Made by a program: the position numbers and the translations under genes
Notes under the pieces: generated by a model
Told to the model about the DNA's origin: nothing
Database searches by the model: none
What the model saw: only the letters and a program-made list of their open reading frames with translations
Shown: positions 26,161 through 33,920 of the stretch, piece by piece
Layout of the letters: every line of letters begins with the position of its first letter
Position numbering within the stretch: position 1 is the stretch's first letter
Assembly: GCF_039542905.1 (NCBI RefSeq)
Contig: NZ_BAABIS010000001.1
Coordinates: 558,001-622,000, forward strand
DNA from: Kitasatospora terrestris
GTDB lineage: Bacteria; Actinomycetota; Actinomycetes; Streptomycetales; Streptomycetaceae
Length of the DNA stretch: 64,000 nt
Direction: 5' to 3'

Positions 26161-26900
26161 TCGCGACAGCGCCGCTCGGCCGCCGGGCGGCCGTGGAGTT
26201 CGTCGGGACGGGCGCCCTGGTCGCCGTCGTGGTCGGCTCCGGCATCCAGGCCACGAAGCTCTCCCAGGACGTCGGCCTGCAGCTGCTGGCCAACTCGCTG
26301 GCGACCGTGTTCGGCCTCGGCGTGCTGATCCTGCTGCTCGGCCCGGTCTCCGGCGCCCACTTCAACCCGGTCGTGACCCTGGCCGCCTGGTGGACCGGCC
26401 GCGACGGCGGCGGGCCCGGCCCGCGGGAGGTCGCGGCCTACGTCCCGGCGCAGATCGGCGGCGCGGTCGGCGGCGCGGTGCTCGCGGACGCGATGTTCGC
26501 CGAGCCGCTGGTCGCCTGGTCCACCCACGACCGCTCGGCCCCGCACCTGTGGCTGGGCGAGGTCGTGGCGACCGCCGGCCTGGTCCTGCTGATCTTCGGT
26601 CTGGCCCGCGCCGGCCGCGCGCACTTCGCCCCCATCGCGGTCGCCTCCTACATCGGCGCCGCCTACTGGTTCACCTCCAGCACGTCCTTCGCCAACCCCG
26701 CGGTGACCGTCGGCCGGGCGTTCACCGACACCTTCGCCGGTATCGCCCCCGCCTCCGTGCTGCCGTTCATCGCCGCCCAGCTCGTCGGCCTGGCCGTCGG
26801 CATCGCCCTGGTCGTGGTCCTGTTCGGCCGCCCGGCCCTGGCCGCCGAGGACGCCGTGGTCCCCCACGGCGAGCGCCACCCGGCCGCCGCCGGCCGCTGA
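26157..26900 (+). CDS. aqpS: MIP-family aquaglyceroporin of AqpS type
   Basis: A 247-residue six-span channel. The two pore half-helices carry NPV (GAHFNPVVTLAAWW, about residue 63) and NPA (SFANPAVTVGRAF, about 180). In ars operons, AqpS is known to serve as a channel letting arsenite or methylarsenite leave the cell down its gradient, complementing arsenate reduction by ArsC. The start overlaps arsR by 4 bases. No ArsB or Acr3 pump is present in this cluster, so the channel is the only exit route encoded here. Confidence 0.92.
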   Translation: MIATAPLGRRAAVEFVGTGALVAVVVGSGIQATKLSQDVGLQLLANSLATVFGLGVLILLLGPVSGAHFNPVVTLAAWWTGRDGGGPGPREVAAYVPAQIGGAVGGAVLADAMFAEPLVAWSTHDRSAPHLWLGEVVATAGLVLLIFGLARAGRAHFAPIAVASYIGAAYWFTSSTSFANPAVTVGRAFTDTFAGIAPASVLPFIAAQLVGLAVGIALVVVLFGRPALAAEDAVVPHGERHPAAAGR

Positions 26901-26939
26901 ACCCCTCCCTGCCGTTCCTGTCCGAAGGATGAACCGCTC

Positions 26940-27359
26940 GTGAGTACTCCCGCCGTCCCGTCCGTGCTGTTCGTCTGCGTGCACAACGCCGGCCGCTCCC
27001 AGATGGCCGCCGCCTTCCTGACCCGCCTCGGTGGTGACCGCGTCGAGGTCCGATCCGCCGGCTCCGCGCCGGCCGACGCGGTGAACCCGGCGGTGGCCGA
27101 GGCCATGGTCGAGGTCGGCATCGACATCTCCGCCGAGGTCCCGAAGGTGCTGACCGTCGAGGCGGTGCAGGCGTCCGACGTGGTGATCACCATGGGCTGC
27201 GGCGACGCCTGCCCGTACTTCCCCGGCAAGCGCTACCTGGACTGGAAACTGGAGGACCCGGCCGGTCAGGGCGTCGACGCCGTCCGGCCGATCCGCGACC
27301 AGATCGAGGCCCGGATCCGCCACCTGCTCGTCGAACTCGGCGTCGAGGCCGCCGCATGA
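26940..27359 (+). CDS. arsC: Arsenate reductase ArsC, low-molecular-weight phosphatase type
   Basis: A 139-residue protein. The signature loop VCVHNAGRSQMA (C-x5-R-S) lies near residues 13-24, followed by the family's SAGSAPADAVNPAVAEAM and VVITMGCGDACPYFPGKRYL with the redox Cys pair (GCGDAC). These are the features of thioredoxin- or mycothiol-linked arsenate reductases. GTG 26940 is used, with GAAGGA 13 bases upstream. Converts arsenate to arsenite. The stop codon overlaps the start of the acetyltransferase gene (ATGA). Confidence 0.93.
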   Translation: MSTPAVPSVLFVCVHNAGRSQMAAAFLTRLGGDRVEVRSAGSAPADAVNPAVAEAMVEVGIDISAEVPKVLTVEAVQASDVVITMGCGDACPYFPGKRYLDWKLEDPAGQGVDAVRPIRDQIEARIRHLLVELGVEAAA

Positions 27360-27859
27360 CCGCCACCGCGGTGACCGCCACCGGGATGCTCCTGGGGCAC
27401 GCCGAGCAGGTCCTGACGATCTACCAGGCCGGTATCGACGGCGGCGACGCCACCTTCGAGACCACCGCCCCCACCTGGGAGGTGTTCAACGCCACCCGAC
27501 TCCCGGAGCACCGCCTGGTCGCCCTCGACGGCGGCGGCCGGGTGCTGGGCTGGGCCGCGGTGGTGCCGGTCTCGGACCGGTGCGCGTACGCCGGCGTGGT
27601 CGAGCACTCCGTCTACGTCCACCCCGACGCCCAGGGCCAAGGTGTCGGCCTGGCCCTGCTCCGGGCGCTGCTCGCCTCCACCGACGCCGCCGGGATCTGG
27701 ACCGTGCAGTCCGGCATCTTCCCGGAGAACACCGCCAGCCTCGCCCTCCACGCGAAGGCCGGATTCCGGGTCGTCGGCACCCGCGAGCGCCTGGGCCGCC
27801 ACCTCGGCCGGTGGCGCGACGTCGTCCTGGTCGAGCGCCGCAGCCCGGTCATCACCTGA
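27356..27859 (+). CDS. arsN: ArsN-type GNAT acetyltransferase (PPT/arsinothricin N-acetyltransferase-like)
   Basis: A 167-residue GNAT protein: IYQAGIDGGDATFETTAPTW, then the acetyl-CoA loop VHPDAQGQGVGLALL, and NTASLALHAKAGFRVVGTRER with GRWRDVVLVERR at the end. These are the hallmarks of the phosphinothricin acetyltransferase group. Family members in ars operons (ArsN1) acetylate the arsenic antibiotic arsinothricin and phosphinothricin; the substrate here is inferred from context. It starts 4 bases inside arsC. A remnant of a similar gene's 3' end lies at 11746-11806. Confidence 0.9.
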   Translation: MTATAVTATGMLLGHAEQVLTIYQAGIDGGDATFETTAPTWEVFNATRLPEHRLVALDGGGRVLGWAAVVPVSDRCAYAGVVEHSVYVHPDAQGQGVGLALLRALLASTDAAGIWTVQSGIFPENTASLALHAKAGFRVVGTRERLGRHLGRWRDVVLVERRSPVIT

Positions 27860-28191
27860 CGCCGCCCTCCAGCAGCACAGGCGGGCCGGGCGGGGTGGGC
27901 GACGACGCCGATGACGGCGGACAGGGGCGGGCAGACCAGGGCGGTGCCGGCGAGAACAGGGCACGCACCCGCGCCGGGGTCGGCGGGGGAAGGCCCGGTG
28001 CGGCGGTGCGGCGGTGCAGGGGGCACGTGGCTGTACGCCCCGAGGAGTAGGGCGTGGTGGACCTCGGACGCACACGTGGCGGGCGGCGCTCATCCCCGGA
28101 ACTGATGATCTTCGCAGTCGGTGGGTGGTGTCATCGAAAGGCCCGGCGCACCCGGGACCTCATGTCCACACGACCGCAGGAGAGATCCTTC
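27860..28191. other. Intergenic stretch, no gene recognised
   Basis: Follows the ars operon. Reads only low-complexity frames. An AGGAG at about 28178-28182 is the ribosome-binding site of the next gene. Confidence 0.4.
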
Positions 28192-29337
28192 GTGGAACCC
28201 CGGCCCCGCCGCTGGAGGTCACTGACCTCCGCCGCCGTCACCGCCGCCATGGGCGTCACCGCCCTTGCCGCGGCCCCTTCCTCCGTTGCGGCTCCCCGCC
28301 CCGACGCCGTCCAGCGACAGCTTGACGCGCTGGTGCGCCAGGACGGCGCCCCCGGAGCGCTGGCCGCCGTGAAGGGACGGAACGGGCGGACCCGCACCTA
28401 CACCGCCGGCGTCGGGGACGTGGCCACGGGCGCCGCCGTGCCCAGGGACGGGCAGGTGCGGATCGGCAGCAACACCAAGACGTTCACCGCCGTCGTCGTG
28501 CTCCAGCTCGTCGGCGAAGGGCGCGTGAAGCTCGACGAACCGGTGGAGACGTACCTGCCGGGCGTCGTGCGCGGAACGGGGATCGACGGCAACGCCATCA
28601 CCGTGCGCCAGCTCCTCCAGCACACCAGCGGACTGCCCAACTACACCGACTACCTCGACGACGACATCCGCCACTACCAGCCCCGCGAACTGGTCGACAT
28701 CGCACTCCGGCACCCGGCCGCCTTCCAGCCCGGCAAGGGGTGGACGTACAGCAACACCAACTACGTGCTGGCCGGCCTGATCACCGAGGAGGTCACCCAC
28801 CACCCGCTCGCCGCCGAGATCGACCGGCGCATCGTCCGCCGCCTCGGGCTGCGGCACACCTACTTCCCCGCACCGGGCGACGCGACCATCCGCGGGGCCC
28901 ACCCGCACGGCTACTACCGGGAATCGGCCACCGGCCCGCTGATCGACATCACCGACATGGACCCGTCCTGGGCCTGGGCAGCGGGCCAGATGGTGTCCAC
29001 CCCCTCGGACCTCGACCGGTTCTTCGGCGCCCTCGCCGGCGGGGACCTGCTGCGCCCCGCCGAACTCACCGAGATGCAGCGCACCGTGGACGCCGGAAAG
29101 CCCTTCGCCCCGGGCTCCCAGTACGGGCTCGGGCTGGTGAGCACGCCGTTGTCCTGCGGCGGGGTGTACTGGGGCCACGGCGGCAGCATCCCCGGCTACG
29201 AGACCCGCGGCGGCGCGACGGCGGACGGCCTCACCGCCACTGTCGCGATCACCGTCCAGCCCGGCGACGACGCCACCGCAAGGCACCTGGAAGCCGCGGT
29301 CGACACAGCCCTGTGTGCCGCCGAGCGTGTCCACTGA
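28192..29337 (+). CDS. Secreted serine hydrolase (class C beta-lactamase / D-Ala-D-Ala carboxypeptidase family)
   Basis: A 381-residue protein. Start GTG 28192 is set by AGGAG nine bases upstream and gives a good signal peptide: MEPRPRRWRSLTSAAVTAAM, then a hydrophobic stretch to AAAPSSVAA. The active-site Ser-x-x-Lys is SNTK (about residue 90). The YSN motif is in WTYSNTNYVLAG, and the third motif is HGGSIPG. These define the serine hydrolase (beta-lactamase class C, DD-peptidase, esterase) family. Actinobacterial secreted members are usually DD-carboxypeptidases or esterases. Upstream in-frame starts (28054, 28162) lack such sites. Confidence 0.9.
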   Translation: MEPRPRRWRSLTSAAVTAAMGVTALAAAPSSVAAPRPDAVQRQLDALVRQDGAPGALAAVKGRNGRTRTYTAGVGDVATGAAVPRDGQVRIGSNTKTFTAVVVLQLVGEGRVKLDEPVETYLPGVVRGTGIDGNAITVRQLLQHTSGLPNYTDYLDDDIRHYQPRELVDIALRHPAAFQPGKGWTYSNTNYVLAGLITEEVTHHPLAAEIDRRIVRRLGLRHTYFPAPGDATIRGAHPHGYYRESATGPLIDITDMDPSWAWAAGQMVSTPSDLDRFFGALAGGDLLRPAELTEMQRTVDAGKPFAPGSQYGLGLVSTPLSCGGVYWGHGGSIPGYETRGGATADGLTATVAITVQPGDDATARHLEAAVDTALCAAERVH

Positions 29338-29684
29338 CCGGCGTGCCGCCGCGCCGAAGCCCTCCTGCCCTGTCTTCCGGCTCTGGTCCGGGTGCCGTTG
29401 TCCACCCAGCCGCCCTCGCTGGTGAGGCACTTGCCGCCGTGCACGGTGAAGATGTGGTCGCGCGGCTGGCCCTCGCCGTGGTCCATCCGCTGCGAGCTGT
29501 AGAGCTCGTTGAACTCGCAGGTCCACAGCGTGAGAACGGTTCCGTTGGTGCCCGAGGCGCCGCCCTTGGGCACCATGCACTTGCCGCTGAGGTCATTGAC
29601 GAGGAACAGGTCGTCCCAGTGCCACTTCTGCGCAGCACTGACGTTCCAGGTCCACAGGGTGATCACAGCACCGAAGACGATCAC
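29338..29684 (-). pseudogene. Ricin-type beta-trefoil lectin fragment
   Basis: On the minus strand: AVITLWTWNVSAAQKWHWDD, LVNDLSGKCMVPKGGASGTN, GTVLTLWTCEFNELYSSQRM and IFTVHGGKCLTSEGGWVDNG. These are the repeated sub-domains (QxW-type) of a RICIN lectin. The frame begins at GTG 29684 inside the domain and loses homology near 29380, so neither an N-terminus nor the end of the trefoil remains. It is a fragment of a secreted carbohydrate-binding protein, truncated on both sides, between two intact hydrolase genes. The rest of 29685-29825 contains nothing recognised. Confidence 0.75.
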
Positions 29685-29825
29685 CTCGTCGGAACAAGGG
29701 AACCGCTCCCCCGCCCGGAGGGGGACACGACCCCGCGGTGCGTCAGATGCCGGGCGCTAGACGGTTTTGCGGACTCGCCCGTCAGCCAGTCGCATTGCGG
29801 GGCGGGACGGCCTGCGCGGGTCGGA

Positions 29826-30632
29826 TCAGAGGGTGGCGAGGAAGTTCCGGACGGTGGTGGCGAAGGCGTCCGGGGCGGTGGTGTACAGGAGGTGGTCGGC
29901 GTCCAGTTCGGCGAACGCGGTGCCGGGGCGGCGCTCGACCATGGCGGCGGCCTGGTCGGCCGGCAGGGTGCCCTTGGTCGCGCGGATCAGCAGGGCGGGG
30001 CAGTTCGTGGCCGTCCACTGGGCCCAGTGGTCGCCGTGGACCTGGTCCTCGGAGCTGTACATGTCCTGCGGGTGGAAGGGCAGCCGCCAGGTGCCGTCGG
30101 CGTTCTCCCGCAGGCGGTCGGAGAAGTACGGCGCGGCCGGGCCGAGCCCTTCGACCAATGCCTCGCGGGTGGGCGCGTCGTAGGGCAGGTTCAGCAGGAA
30201 GCCGAACGGGTTGGTGCCGTCGAGGCCGAGCGCGACCGGGCCCTCGGCGTTGACGAGCGCGGCGACGCGCTCGGGGTGGCGGGCCGCGAACTGGTAGGCG
30301 TTGATGGCGCCGAGGGAGTGGCCGAGCAGGACGACCTCGCCCAGGTCCAGGTGATCCAGGAGGGTCTCCAGGTCCGCGAGGTAGCCGTCGCGCGAGTAGT
30401 CGGCGGCGCGGTCGGACTCGCCCTGGCCGCGCTGGTCCGGGGCGATCAGCCGCCACTGGGGGCCGAGCGCCGCGGCCAGGTCGGCGAAGGTGGCGCCCTC
30501 GGACAGGTGCCCGTGCAGGGCGACCAGCGGCCGGCCCGTGCCGCCGAAGTCCAGGTACGAGAGCCGGCGACCGTCGATGGACAGTTCGGCCCGGGAAGCG
30601 GTGGCGGGCGTGGTCGCGGTCGGGTTGGTCAT
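29826..30632 (-). CDS. Alpha/beta hydrolase
   Basis: A 268-residue alpha/beta-hydrolase-fold protein: oxyanion-hole HGHLSEGATFADL, PDQRGQGESDR, nucleophile elbow GHSLGAINAYQFAARHPE, and late residues GTAFAELDADHLLYTTAPD carrying the catalytic His. The N-terminus is STRRS-free and cytosolic. ATG 30632 is preceded by CCGGGGGGA. IS-A copy 1 inserted 58 bases upstream of the start, so its native promoter may be lost or replaced. The substrate is unknown. Confidence 0.9.
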   Translation of the reverse strand: MTNPTATTPATASRAELSIDGRRLSYLDFGGTGRPLVALHGHLSEGATFADLAAALGPQWRLIAPDQRGQGESDRAADYSRDGYLADLETLLDHLDLGEVVLLGHSLGAINAYQFAARHPERVAALVNAEGPVALGLDGTNPFGFLLNLPYDAPTREALVEGLGPAAPYFSDRLRENADGTWRLPFHPQDMYSSEDQVHGDHWAQWTATNCPALLIRATKGTLPADQAAAMVERRPGTAFAELDADHLLYTTAPDAFATTVRNFLATL

Positions 30633-30690
30633 GTCTGGTCCCCCCGGAGAGTCGGATGCGGTCGACGGCTTGATCGACGGGAAGAGCTTA

Positions 30691-31536
30691 GAAGTCATCT
30701 CATTTGGGCTTGTAGGCTGCTCGCGTGACGATCGTGGAGCGTCTGGTGCCGGACGAGTTGTGGGAGCTGTTCCAGCGGGTGGTGCCGGCGGCGCCGACCC
30801 GGCCGCAGGGTGGTGGCCGCCGGCGCCACGGGGACCGGGAGGTGCTGGCCGCGATCGTGTTCGTGGCCACGTCCGGGTGCACATGGGCCCAGCTGCCGCC
30901 GTGTTTCGGACCGTCCGGGCCGACCGCGCACCGCCGGTTCACGGAGTGGACCGCGGCCCGGGTGTGGGCCAAGCTCTACCGCCTGGTCCTGGACGAACTC
31001 GGCGCTCGCGGCGAGCTGGACTGGTCCAGGTGCGCGGTCGACTCGGTGAACATGCGCGCCACGAAAAGGGGGAGCTGACGGGTCCGAATCCTGTCGATCG
31101 GGGCAAGTTCGGGTCGAAGATCCACTTGCTCACCGAACGCACCGGTCTGCCCATCTCGCTCGCGATCTCCGGCGCCAACCTGCACGACAGCCAGGCCCTG
31201 ATCCCGCTCGTCGAGGCGATCCCGCCGATCCGCTCCCGCCGCGGCCCGAGACGGCGCCGGCCCGGCAAGCTCCACGGCGACAAAGCCTACGACCACCGCT
31301 TCATCCGCTCCTACCTGCGTCGACGGCAGATCACCCACCGCATTGCCCGCCGCGGCATCGAGTCCTCGACCCGCCTCGGCCGGCACCGCTGGGTCATCGA
31401 GCGGACGGTGGCATGGCTCGGCGGTTTCCGCCGGCTCCACCGCCGCTACGAACGCAAAGGCACCCACTTCGCCGCTTTCGCCACCATTGCCGCCGCCCTC
31501 ATCTGCCACCGCAGACTGGCCAAATGAGATGACTTC
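30691..31536 (+). mobile_element. IS-A copy 1 (IS5 family, 846 bp)
   Basis: Terminal inverted repeats: GAAGTCATCTCATTTGG at 30691-30707 and its reverse complement ending at 31536 (17 bp, with one further pair differing). The flanking bases are TTA on each side (30688-30690 and 31537-31539), a 3-bp target duplication of the TNA type. The element encodes one transposase in two overlapping frames. It is identical, as far as can be read, to 35170-36015. Confidence 0.95.
30725..31527 (+). CDS. IS-A transposase, two frames joined by probable -1 frameshift (copy 1)
   Basis: Frame A (30725-31078, 117 residues) starts with MTIVERLVPDELWELFQRVV and holds the DUF4096-type N-terminal domain and the first catalytic Asp (RCAVDSVNMRA). 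Frame B lies one base back and runs to 31527 with the second Asp (LHGDKAYDHRF) and the Glu (HRWVIERTVAWLGGF). The frames overlap at the A4G5 run 31064-31072, a typical slippery site; a -1 shift gives one DDE transposase. The stop TGA lies inside the right inverted repeat. Programmed frameshifting is known in the IS427 group of IS5; here it is inferred from frame geometry and motifs. Confidence 0.9.
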
Positions 31537-31828
31537 TTAACCCAGAATGGGACGGTTGTGTAAGACAATTGTTCAACCGATGCCGCAGGATGATCTTGGC
31601 TGTGGGGTGCCGCTGCCCGGTGATGACGGGGATGGGCGTGATTCCTGCGGGTGCGCCCGCGGCGGTGCCAGCAGTCGAGACCGGCGACGACGGCATTGCC
31701 ACCGACCTGCTGCGCAACTGCCCGCACAGCCGGCCCGGCACCCGCCGACCCGCATCCGAGGCCGCAGCACTGCGGCGGAACACGGCCGGGCCCGGTGCGC
31801 AGCAGCGCACCGGGCCCGGACCATCGAG
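31537..31828. other. Stretch between IS-A copy 1 and the tRNA gene
   Basis: No gene was recognised. The minus strand reads a short protein-like run (TPIPVITGQRHPTAKIILRH) with no start, which may be a relic. Confidence 0.35.
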
Positions 31829-31902
31829 TAGCGGGGACAGGATTTGAACCTGCGACCTCTGGGTTATGAGCCCAGCGAGCTACCGAGCTGCTCCACCCCG
31901 CG
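31829..31902 (-). tRNA. tRNA-Met (CAT), initiator type
   Basis: On the minus strand the 74-base sequence folds as a tRNA with anticodon CAT. The acceptor stem begins CGCGGGG and ends CCCCGCT-A, leaving position 1 (C) unpaired with position 72 (T). The anticodon stem has three consecutive G-C pairs (GGG-CTCATAA-CCC). Both are initiator hallmarks. The T-arm is CAGGTTCAAATCCTG. CCA is not encoded. Confidence 0.95.
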
Positions 31903-32044
31903 TCGGTGGACACGACCTTACGGCACGTCAGCTGCCCAGTGCGAACCGGTTTCACCCGGCGCGTCGCGATCACGGGATCGGCGAGTGTCGGCGAGCGGGC
32001 AGGATCCCGCCCGGACGGGGAATGTCGGTGGTTGAGAGGGGCGG

Positions 32045-32356
32045 GTGGCGATCACGGCGGTGCACACCGAGCGGGGCCGGCTGGAGACCAGCCGGGACGG
32101 CCTCGGGTGCGACTGGACCTGGACGGCCGTCCACCGGGCACGTCCTCGTGGCGTCGGCCTGCCCGGAGTGCGGGTGCACGCCAAGCCCTCCCCCACCCGC
32201 CTGCGGTTCTTCACCCCCGACGGCCACCCCGTCTACGCCGACCCCGCCACCGGCCTGCGCGTGGAGATCCACGGCGGCGCCGCCAAGGTCCTCGGCACCC
32301 CCGAGCCGCGCGGTCGGGGTGCAGGCCCGGCATGGTGCTCGGTGACGTCCACGTAG
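32045..32356 (+). CDS. Small hypothetical protein
   Basis: A 103-residue ORF from GTG 32045 with GAGAGGGG about 8-14 bases upstream. The first part (TAVHTERGRLETSRDGLGCD, WTWTAV) and the latter part (RLRFFTPDGHPVYADPATGL, RVEIHGGAAKVLGTPEP) look like a small strand-rich domain; the middle is Arg/Pro-rich, so a compensated frameshift is possible. No family is recognised. Confidence 0.45.
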   Translation: MAITAVHTERGRLETSRDGLGCDWTWTAVHRARPRGVGLPGVRVHAKPSPTRLRFFTPDGHPVYADPATGLRVEIHGGAAKVLGTPEPRGRGAGPAWCSVTST

Positions 32357-32484
32357 GCGTGGCGGTAGTGGGCGGCGAAGTGCCTGGTGGGGGCTGCCCC
32401 CGGCGTCGACCGGCCCCGCGGACGGGGCTTCACCGGACAACAGGGGCCGGGGGCGGGTCCGAAGGCCCCCGGCCGATGGACCGG

Positions 32485-32658
32485 TCAGCGCCCGAAGGCG
32501 TCCTTGACCTTCTCGCCCGCCTGCTTGAGGTCGCCCTTCGCCCGGTCGGTACGGCCCTCGGCCTCCAGGCGCTCGTTGCCGACGGCCTTGCCCGCGGCCT
32601 CCTTCGCCTTCCCCTTGATCTTCTCGCCGGTGTTCTCGACCTTGTCGCCCGTGCTCAC
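32485..32658 (-). CDS. CsbD family stress protein
   Basis: A 57-residue hydrophilic protein: VENTGEKIKGKAKEAAGKAV, then GNERLEAEGRTDRAKGDLKQ and AGEKVKDAFGR. This is the CsbD signature (kiKGK-KE..GK..GN..LE.eG..d...G). CsbD of Bacillus subtilis is a SigB-controlled general-stress protein. GTG 32658 is preceded by GGAGG. It is divergent from the small hydrophobic-protein gene, with the 53-bp palindrome between. Function at the molecular level is unknown. Confidence 0.92.
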   Translation of the reverse strand: MSTGDKVENTGEKIKGKAKEAAGKAVGNERLEAEGRTDRAKGDLKQAGEKVKDAFGR

Positions 32659-32703
32659 GGCGGCCTCCCAGTTCGTCGGTTGCTCGATCGGCCAAGCGGT
32701 CGG

Positions 32704-32756
32704 CTGCCCCGGACTGTGCGGAACATTCGGCGAATGTTCCGCACAGTCCGGGGCAG
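32704..32756. promoter_or_regulatory. 53-bp near-continuous palindrome between divergent genes
   Basis: Two perfect 26-base arms (32704-32729 and 32731-32756) surround one central base. The core contains GGAACATTCG-G-CGAATGTTCC. It sits 46 bases upstream of csbD and 36 bases upstream of the small membrane-protein gene. A divergent-promoter location makes an operator or cruciform more likely than a terminator. Confidence 0.85.
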
Positions 32757-32791
32757 CAGGCGCCACGACAATCGACTCTCGGAGGTTCACC

Positions 32792-32962
32792 GTGGTGCCG
32801 CTTCTGCTCGTCCTGCTCCTCGCCCTGCTGCTGTTCGGGGCCGGCTTCGCCCTGAAGGTCCTCTGGTGGGCCGCGATCATCGTCTTCATCGTCTGGCTGG
32901 TCGGGTTCGTCGCCCGCGGCGCCCATCCGTCCGGCGGCCGCCACCGCTGGTACCGCTGGTAG
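32792..32962 (+). CDS. Small hydrophobic membrane protein
   Basis: A 56-residue protein with two membrane segments (LLLVLLLALLLFGAGFALKV and WWAAIIVFIVWLVGFVA) and a basic aromatic tail (GRHRWYRW). It resembles the Lmo0937/DUF5670-type small stress-linked hydrophobic proteins. A GGAGG site 6 bases before GTG 32792 sets the start; the next GTG codon (32795) is also possible. Divergent from csbD across the palindrome, so the two are probably co-regulated. Confidence 0.75.
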   Translation: MVPLLLVLLLALLLFGAGFALKVLWWAAIIVFIVWLVGFVARGAHPSGGRHRWYRW

Positions 32963-33108
32963 GCACCGTCCCCACGAATCTCCCGCCCCGACCGGCGAGG
33001 CCTCCTCCCGGCCGGGGCGGGAGAGCACTTTCTCGACCCGGTGGGCGGCCCCCGGGCCGTACGCAGGGGCGCCCCGGTTCGGCGGGTTCGCCGGTGGGCG
33101 CGGCCTTG

Positions 33109-33819
33109 ATGTCGAGGACTGCCGAGCGGCACGTCGCGGCACCGGCCCTGCCGGGTGGGCGTCCTGACAGGTGGCCCCGGGGACGGCGCTCGACGAAACT
33201 GCTGGCCCTCCTGCCCGTGCACGGCCTGGCGCTCAGCCTGGTGGCGGACGGCACCTACGCCGCCGCCCTGTCCGCCACCGACCCTGTGGCGCGCCAGGTG
33301 GCCGAGACCCAGTTCACCCTGGGCGACGGCCCCGGTCTGCTGGCCGCGAAGGTCGCCGCCCCCGTCCTCGCCTCGGACCTCGCCTCCATGACCGACGCCC
33401 GCCGCTGGCCGCTCTTCGCCCCGCAGGCCGTCGAGGCCGGGGCCCGCGCGGTCTACTCCCTGCCGCTGGGCACCTCCACCGTCGTGATCGGCACCCTCGA
33501 CCTCTACCGCGCCGCCGCCGGCCTGCCCAGGCCCGACGAACTCGCGGACGCCGTCCTCGCCTCGGACGTCGCCACCAGCGTGCTCACCGCCCTGGACCAC
33601 CGGCCCTCGCCGGACGACGGCGTCGCGGCCTGGCTCCACGAAACCGGCACCGGCGAGGACGAGGTCTACCACGCCACCGGGATGATCATGGCCGCCACCG
33701 GAACCGGCGCCGCCGAGGCCCTGGCGCTGCTGCGGGCCCGAGCGTTCCGCGAGGGCCGCACCGCCGCCGACGTGGCCCGCGACATGATCCACCGCAGGAT
33801 CGAGCCGGGGTCAGAATGA
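33109..33819 (+). CDS. GAF and ANTAR domain protein
   Basis: A 236-residue protein. A GAF-like domain spans about 30-160 (LLALLPVHGLALSLVADGTY, VAETQFTLGDGPGLLAAKVA, GARAVYSLPLGTSTVVIGTL). The C-terminus is an ANTAR RNA-binding domain (VYHATGMIMAATGTGAAEAL, ALLRARAFREGRTAADVARD). ANTAR proteins act by binding paired hexaloop hairpins in leader RNAs to prevent termination. ATG 33109 is the nearest in-frame start but its first 25 residues look poorly conserved. Its stop TGA is the target-site duplication of IS-B. Before insertion it overlapped the second GAF-ANTAR gene as TGATG. Confidence 0.85.
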   Translation: MSRTAERHVAAPALPGGRPDRWPRGRRSTKLLALLPVHGLALSLVADGTYAAALSATDPVARQVAETQFTLGDGPGLLAAKVAAPVLASDLASMTDARRWPLFAPQAVEAGARAVYSLPLGTSTVVIGTLDLYRAAAGLPRPDELADAVLASDVATSVLTALDHRPSPDDGVAAWLHETGTGEDEVYHATGMIMAATGTGAAEALALLRARAFREGRTAADVARDMIHRRIEPGSE

Positions 33820-33920
33820 GAGGGCGTTAAGTCCGTTTCTGGATGATCTGGTGTCGCCCGTTCGTGTGTACGGAGCCGTCCAGGCTGAGTCGCCTGTCGT
33901 GAGCATGGTGGGGTCGGGGT

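Noticed and set aside
31537-31902. Integrative element attached at the tRNA-Met gene
   Set aside because: No integrase gene and no repeat of the tRNA 3' end was found nearby; the IS has its own TTA target duplication.
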